From Candidatus Methanovirga basalitermitum (GTDB lineage Archaea; Methanobacteriota; Methanobacteria; Methanobacteriales; Methanobacteriaceae): a DNA stretch of 9,584 bases. Both the position numbers and the translations under genes were made by a program. Shown here piece by piece: positions 6,228 through 9,584 of the stretch (positions within the stretch are counted from its first letter, which is position 1; each line of letters begins with the position of its first letter). Under the pieces are notes generated by a model. The model was not told where the DNA came from, searched no databases, and saw only the letters and a list, made by a program, of their open reading frames with translations. The DNA is taken from the NCBI GenBank assembly GCA_031284445.1, contig JAISZW010000015.1:1-9584 (forward strand). Direction: 5' to 3'.

Positions 6228-7265
6228 TCATTCACCAAAAAAATAATCGTAATCTTCATTCGATCTACCATTTGTATTTGCCATAGCACTTTTAATTTTT
6301 CTATTTTCAAGAATATTATTAATCTTTAACTTTTTAATAATCGAAGATAAATTAATCAAAAATGAGAAGTTATGTGAAGCAATTTTCATCAAAATCTTTA
6401 ATAACAAACTCAAATCATCACATAAACCTAAATCATCATATTTTTTAAATAAATAACCATACTTTTTAATATTTATTACATTTTTTGATGATTTTAAAGA
6501 TGGTAATAAAAAAATGTGTAAACCCTCTAAAGAAATCTTATTCAGATATGGTTTTTCTTTCTCCAACATCCTGTAAGTAAAATCAATTCCTTCTAAAACT
6601 CCTATACTAAAATTTTCGTCAAGTGTTAGTGAATTGTTATTTAAGTAATGGAAATATCCAACATATTTTACTTCTAACCATTTATTTACTTTTGCATAAG
6701 ATAACAAAGAAAAATATACGTCTTCAGCATGTCCATGATCTAAAAATCTGATGTTATAATTATCTAAAAAACTCTTTTTATAAATTTTATTCCAAATCCC
6801 ACCATAAATCACATTATTGTGTGTGTGTGTGTGGCAAGTGTATCCTTGTAATGTGTGTTTTGAATACTCTTTTAGATTGTTTACTGTTGCACTTCGAGAC
6901 CAGCAATCAGCAAAATCAACGTCATTCTCTTCTATAGCATCATATAGATATTCACAGGTATAAGTATTGTATGTATCATCACTATCTAAAAACATGACAT
7001 ATTTGCTTTTAGCAATTTCTATTCCATTATTTCGAGGAATATTAGGACTACCACTATTTTCTTCTCTAAAAACTAATGTGACATTATCATATTTTTCCTT
7101 ATAAGCCTTCATTACTGTTCTTGTGTTATCTGTGGATTTATTATCAACAATGATAAGTTCAATATTCTCAAAACCTATACTTTGATTGATTACAGACTCA
7201 ACACTTCTTTTAAGTAAATCTTCACGATTATAAACAGGAATAATCACACTAATCTTAGTTTCCAT
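6228..7265 (-). CDS. Family 2 glycosyltransferase (GT-A fold)
   Basis: The 345-residue protein opens with ISVIIPVYNREDLLKRSV (5-22), ELIIVDNKSTDNT (36-48) and PRNNGIEIAKSKYVMFLDSDD (77-97 region), where DSDD (94-97) is the metal/nucleotide-binding DxD motif. A later HAEDVYFSL (179-187) holds the likely catalytic acidic pair. The N-terminal half is a standard GT2 domain; the C-terminal third is Lys/Asn-rich with no clear membrane segment, so it probably acts in the cytoplasm or at the inner membrane face on a lipid-linked or protein glycan. Donor and acceptor are unknown. A (GT)7 dinucleotide tract lies in the gene and encodes CHTHTHNN (144-151). The ATG at 7265 follows GTGAT closely. rfbF follows within a few bases, so the two form a translation-coupled pair. 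Confidence 0.9.
   Translation of the reverse strand: METKISVIIPVYNREDLLKRSVESVINQSIGFENIELIIVDNKSTDNTRTVMKAYKEKYDNVTLVFREENSGSPNIPRNNGIEIAKSKYVMFLDSDDTYNTYTCEYLYDAIEENDVDFADCWSRSATVNNLKEYSKHTLQGYTCHTHTHNNVIYGGIWNKIYKKSFLDNYNIRFLDHGHAEDVYFSLLSYAKVNKWLEVKYVGYFHYLNNNSLTLDENFSIGVLEGIDFTYRMLEKEKPYLNKISLEGLHIFLLPSLKSSKNVINIKKYGYLFKKYDDLGLCDDLSLLLKILMKIASHNFSFLINLSSIIKKLKINNILENRKIKSAMANTNGRSNEDYDYFFGE
6819..6833. repeat. (GT)7 dinucleotide tract inside the glycosyltransferase gene
   Basis: Seven GT units plus a trailing G on the plus strand read CAC-ACA repeats on the coding strand, giving His-Thr-His-Thr-His (145-149). The frame is intact at this length; gain or loss of one unit would shift it and truncate the protein about 40% of the way along. 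Confidence 0.95.
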
Positions 7266-7290
7266 AAAATCACATTTATTATTTTTTTTA

Positions 7291-7306
7291 TTTTTAAATA
7301 TATAAA
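7291..7306 (-). promoter_or_regulatory. Candidate archaeal TATA box upstream of the GT2
   Basis: On the minus strand TTTATATATTTAAAAA lies roughly 27-41 bases before the ATG of the GT2, about where an archaeal TATA box would give a start with a short leader ending in GTGATTTT. It overlaps the stop of the upstream gene remnant. AT-rich composition makes the match unspecific. Confidence 0.33.
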
Positions 7307-7455
7307 ATCATCGTATTCAAAGGAGATAAAGAAACATATTTTTCATATTTCTCACGAAACCTTTTATTGTTGCAATTTTTAGCCCAAAATTTATCATGAA
7401 CAATGATAGGATTCCTATAAGCATCATCTAAATTATCACTATAAAATATGGGCAT
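7294..7455 (-). pseudogene. C-terminal remnant of a glycosyltransferase-like gene (GT8-like)
   Basis: A 53-codon minus-strand frame from ATG 7455 reads MPIFYSDNLDDAYRNPIIVH and DKFWAKNCNNKRFREKYEKY and ends at 7294. The order 'AYRNPIIVH ... W ... fReKYekYv-lSP' looks like the C-terminal end of family 8 glycosyltransferases, where a conserved His follows a PxxxH stretch and is followed by a Trp and a Tyr/Lys-rich helix. The family call is tentative. An in-frame TGA occurs five codons before the ATG at 7470-7468 and no continuing homology is visible upstream, so the rest of the gene has been lost. No strong ribosome-binding site precedes the ATG. It most likely represents a former neighbour of the GT2 in the same glycan cluster. 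Confidence 0.5.
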
Positions 7456-7458
7456 TAT

Positions 7459-7472
7459 AGGTCAGATGACCT
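7459..7472. repeat. Perfect dyad AGGTCA-GA-TGACCT
   Basis: Six-base arms with a two-base spacer form a perfect inverted repeat at the point where the glycosyltransferase-like remnant loses its homology. It is fairly GC-rich for this window, so less likely to be chance than the many A/T dyads. It could be an operator, a junction of a lost element, or coincidence. Confidence 0.35.
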
Positions 7473-7583
7473 GAGTAAAGAATATTTAAATCATCTTATT
7501 TGTAAAAATTTGGCAACAATTATTTTTTTTTCATGTTTAAATGATTGTAAAATCTATCCAATATAAGATCTTAAAGATCCACA

Positions 7584-9176
7584 CTATTTTAAAACATCTT
7601 CTAACATTTTGAATTTACATCTTAGATTTCTTGGATGGAATGCGATTATGAGAACTATGATCTTTTTATTTTGGTAAGGTTTATAATATCCCATTTCAAT
7701 GATTTGGCTTCCAGCATCATCAAACATAGACTCAAAAGATTTTTCCTGATCAAATTTAAATTCTATTATCAAAACAAAATCCTTATGCTTAACTAAAGCA
7801 TCTAATCGTCCTTCTAAGGTCATTATCTCACTTTCAATATCAAAGCCCAATAATTGAATCCATGAGATAAGCAATACCTTGTAATAATCTTCAAGTTCGT
7901 GTTTAATTTTCCCATAAACAATGTTTGGAATTTTATGTAATAGTATTTCAAAGGATCTTTGGAGGTTTTCCTCGTCTTGAGTGTAGATATATTTTAACAT
8001 GCTTTTTGTCATGGGTTCCACACTTTCAGTACTATGATTGGTGTAAACACCCAAAATATAGCTAAATAAGGAATCTTTCACTTCTTTATTGGGAATAGCT
8101 GTAGTATAAATTGGAGGTTCAAGAGGATGTGAATTTTTATCCTTAATTGTTAAATATCCAGTCTGTAAGAGTACAGTAGCAAAATCAAGATTATCCAAGT
8201 CAAAATTAGGGAAAGAACCTACAAATTCTGACTTTTTTTCTGCTAAAATATTCATATCAACATCAGCAGTTTTCAATAAATCCACAAGTAACTTTGGTGT
8301 TCCTGTATCAGCCCAATAGTTAGCAAAATCTCCTGTATCCAATAATTTCAGTACTGAAAAGGGATTATAAAGGAAATTTTTCCCATCCCAAGAATAACCA
8401 TTATACCACTTTTTAATAGCTACAAGCAAATCCCCTTTTTTCATTCCATTATATGTGCTAATTTCAGTAATATACTCATCAAAATAACTTTCTAAGTCTT
8501 TTTGCGAGTAGCCACATATTTTAGAGTATTTCGGATGGATTGTTATATCATCCACATTATTTAAATCAGAAAAAATGCTTGTCTTAGCAAACTTAGATAT
8601 TCCAGTTATAAAAAGAAACTTTAAATACTGATCATTAGCTTTTAAAACCTGATAAAAACTTCTTAATGTATCTCGATTTTTTTTAGCCAATCCTATATCA
8701 TCAAGATGACTACTAATCGATTTATCATACTCATCAATTAAAACTACAACTCTTTTCCCAGTTTTATCATGAACTTTCTTAATAAGCTCAGCAAACTTAT
8801 CAGTTAACAAGTTCACATCATCCAATTCAACATCAAAATCTTTTGCAGTATCATTTAAGTATTTAATTAAAGATATTTCAAGTTTTTTATTAGTATCATG
8901 CGAAATATTTCCAAAATCCAATTTAACAACAGGATATCTACCATCCCAATCCCACTTATCATAGATATAAAGACCCTTAAAAAGTTCTTTATTCCCTCTA
9001 AACAACTCCCCTAAAGTGGAAATCAGAAGAGACTTACCAAAACGTCGAGGCCTTGACAAGAAATACAACTTACCTCCATCAATCATTTTATAAATATATT
9101 CTGTTTTATCAATATAAATGTAGTTATCCTCAATTATCTCTGAAAATGTCGGAATTCCTTTAGGTAATTTCTTCAT
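7584..9176 (-). CDS. AAA-ATPase-like / PD-(D/E)XK nuclease family protein
   Basis: The 530-residue protein has the layout of the AAA-ATPase-like (PF09820) plus PD-(D/E)XK (PF08011) family. An N-terminal motif KLPKGIPTFSEII and YIDKTEYI precede a modified Walker A, SRPRRFGKSLL (41-51), with Lys48 and without the usual first Gly. Walker B is VVVLIDEYDK (143-152), and FITGISKFAK (189-198) follows. The middle has KWYNGYSW (256-263) and NPFSVLKLL. The C-terminal nuclease-like core has GRLDALV (456-462) and IIEFKF (470-475), giving D459, E472 and K474, then QIIEMGYYKPY. Length and motifs are complete. The family is hugely expanded in gut archaea, Bacteroidetes and fusobacteria. Its biochemical role is unproven; a mobile or defence role is often guessed. 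GAGGAAT lies before the ATG. It is a separate transcription unit from the sugar genes. Confidence 0.92.
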   Translation of the reverse strand: MKKLPKGIPTFSEIIEDNYIYIDKTEYIYKMIDGGKLYFLSRPRRFGKSLLISTLGELFRGNKELFKGLYIYDKWDWDGRYPVVKLDFGNISHDTNKKLEISLIKYLNDTAKDFDVELDDVNLLTDKFAELIKKVHDKTGKRVVVLIDEYDKSISSHLDDIGLAKKNRDTLRSFYQVLKANDQYLKFLFITGISKFAKTSIFSDLNNVDDITIHPKYSKICGYSQKDLESYFDEYITEISTYNGMKKGDLLVAIKKWYNGYSWDGKNFLYNPFSVLKLLDTGDFANYWADTGTPKLLVDLLKTADVDMNILAEKKSEFVGSFPNFDLDNLDFATVLLQTGYLTIKDKNSHPLEPPIYTTAIPNKEVKDSLFSYILGVYTNHSTESVEPMTKSMLKYIYTQDEENLQRSFEILLHKIPNIVYGKIKHELEDYYKVLLISWIQLLGFDIESEIMTLEGRLDALVKHKDFVLIIEFKFDQEKSFESMFDDAGSQIIEMGYYKPYQNKKIIVLIIAFHPRNLRCKFKMLEDVLK

Positions 9177-9200
9177 TTTTGATTCCTCTTTTTCTCCCTA

Positions 9201-9221
9201 TTTAGATATATTTCTTATAAT
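9201..9221 (-). promoter_or_regulatory. Candidate promoter of the AAA-ATPase-like gene
   Basis: On the minus strand TTATAAGAAATATATCTAAA lies about 25-45 bases before the ATG at 9176 and contains TATA-box-like AAATATAT. This fits an archaeal promoter with a short leader carrying the GAGGAAT ribosome-binding site. The call rests on position and composition only. Confidence 0.35.
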
Positions 9222-9260
9222 TATCATTTTTAGCAATCCTAAATACTGTAAAAAATCCAC

Positions 9261-9422
9261 ATGATAGAGGAAAAATTTTGTGACAAGAATTTATCATCAA
9301 CTAATAATGCGATTGAAAACTTATTGCGAACAATATTCCTGGATAAACTAAAAAAATTGTTTAAAACTGTTAAAAAAGTTGAAATATTCATGTTTTTACA
9401 TATTAAACGATGGATTGATTAG
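9261..9422 (+). pseudogene. C-terminal fragment of a transposase
   Basis: This is the only recognisable protein-coding trace on the plus strand. A 53-codon frame contains SSTNNAIENLLRTIF (12-26), DKLKKLFKTVKKVE and FMFLHIKRWID at its end. The order 'S/T-T-N-x-I-E-N-x-x-R ... K-x-x-K-T-x-x-x-x ... L-x-x-K-R-W-I' is the typical C-terminal tail of DDE transposases in methanogen and clostridial insertion sequences, in which the Glu is the last catalytic acidic residue. The frame is closed by a stop upstream (about 9250) and no other transposase part or terminal inverted repeat is visible. It is a relic. It sits directly against the truncated nucleotidyltransferase gene and may record the event that broke it. 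Confidence 0.5.
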
Positions 9423-9456
9423 TGATAAAGAATGCAGCAGAATTCGCGAAAAAATG

Positions 9457-9570
9457 TCAGATAATTTCGTTATCCTCCTCACGAGCAACTGATCCAAATA
9501 AAATAATCTGTTCAATTTCCCTATAATTTAAAGATTTTGCAAAATCAATAGCTAACTGTTTTTTATTCAT
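9457..9570 (-). pseudogene. Truncated MNT-type nucleotidyltransferase
   Basis: The minus-strand frame from ATG 9570 encodes 37 residues: MNKKQLAIDFAKSLNY, then IEQIILFGSVAREEDNE and a stop at 9457. FGSVAR is the GSxxRG-type nucleotide-binding motif of minimal nucleotidyltransferases (MNT, including MntA antitoxins of HEPN-MNT pairs); normally the SDIDL/V metal-binding motif follows about ten residues later. Here a TGA comes first. A one-base shift yields SDIF at about the right place, suggesting a frameshift in an old gene rather than a real 37-residue protein. Family members are about 100-150 residues. GTGAT lies upstream of the ATG. No HEPN partner is seen inside the window; one might lie past the right edge. 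Confidence 0.6.
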
Positions 9571-9584
9571 TAGAAAACATCACG

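Noticed and set aside
7564..7579. Dyad gatctt-a-aagatc after the AAA-ATPase-like stop as a terminator
   Set aside because: The stem has no usable loop, and on the coding strand it is followed by A rather than T runs, so it does not fit an archaeal or bacterial terminator.

Overview
The window is very AT-rich with long AT-rich gaps. Ribosome-binding sites of the form GGTGA/GTGAT/AGGTGGAT precede several starts. An AAA-ATPase-like/PD-(D/E)XK protein of the kind that is abundant in gut methanogens lies at one edge. Together these suggest a member of the Methanobacteriales (Methanobrevibacter or Methanosphaera type). This is inference from style and gene families; there is no rRNA or methanogenesis gene here to prove it. 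All recognisable protein genes and most remnants lie on the minus strand, so the region is transcribed from right to left.

Right edge (about 9584 to 7584): a truncated MNT-type nucleotidyltransferase, a plus-strand scrap of a transposase, then a complete 530-residue AAA-ATPase-like/PD-(D/E)XK protein. This looks like mobile or defence-type flotsam at the edge of a surface-sugar cluster.

Middle (about 7460 to 5077): a 53-codon remnant resembling the end of a family 8 glycosyltransferase, a complete family 2 glycosyltransferase, a tightly coupled glucose-1-phosphate cytidylyltransferase (rfbF), and a decayed hexapeptide acetyltransferase with two frameshifts.

Gap (5076 to 4253): about 820 bases without a gene. 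It holds an A17 tract, a large imperfect inverted repeat with a perfect inner hairpin, and a perfect 60-bp tandem duplication.

Left block (4252 to 438): an NAD-dependent sugar epimerase/ketoreductase, a SAM methyltransferase split by a frameshift in a run of nine C, a cupin-type 3,5-epimerase (RmlC family), and a TcaB9-type sugar C-methyltransferase overlapping it by ATGA. The left end (1 to 437) holds only a short decayed gene.

Taken together, the genes outline synthesis and transfer of a CDP-linked, probably 3-C-methylated 6-deoxyhexose for a cell-surface glycan. RfbF makes CDP-glucose. A CDP-glucose 4,6-dehydratase (RfbG) would be needed next and is absent from the window. The cupin epimerase, C-methyltransferase and 4-ketoreductase would then tailor the sugar, and the GT2 would act on a glycan. 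The most interesting feature is that two of these genes carry simple-sequence tracts (C9 and a GT dinucleotide x7) of the type that drives phase variation in bacteria, and the C9 gene is currently out of frame. The block also shows active decay: a missing dehydratase and at least four gene remnants.
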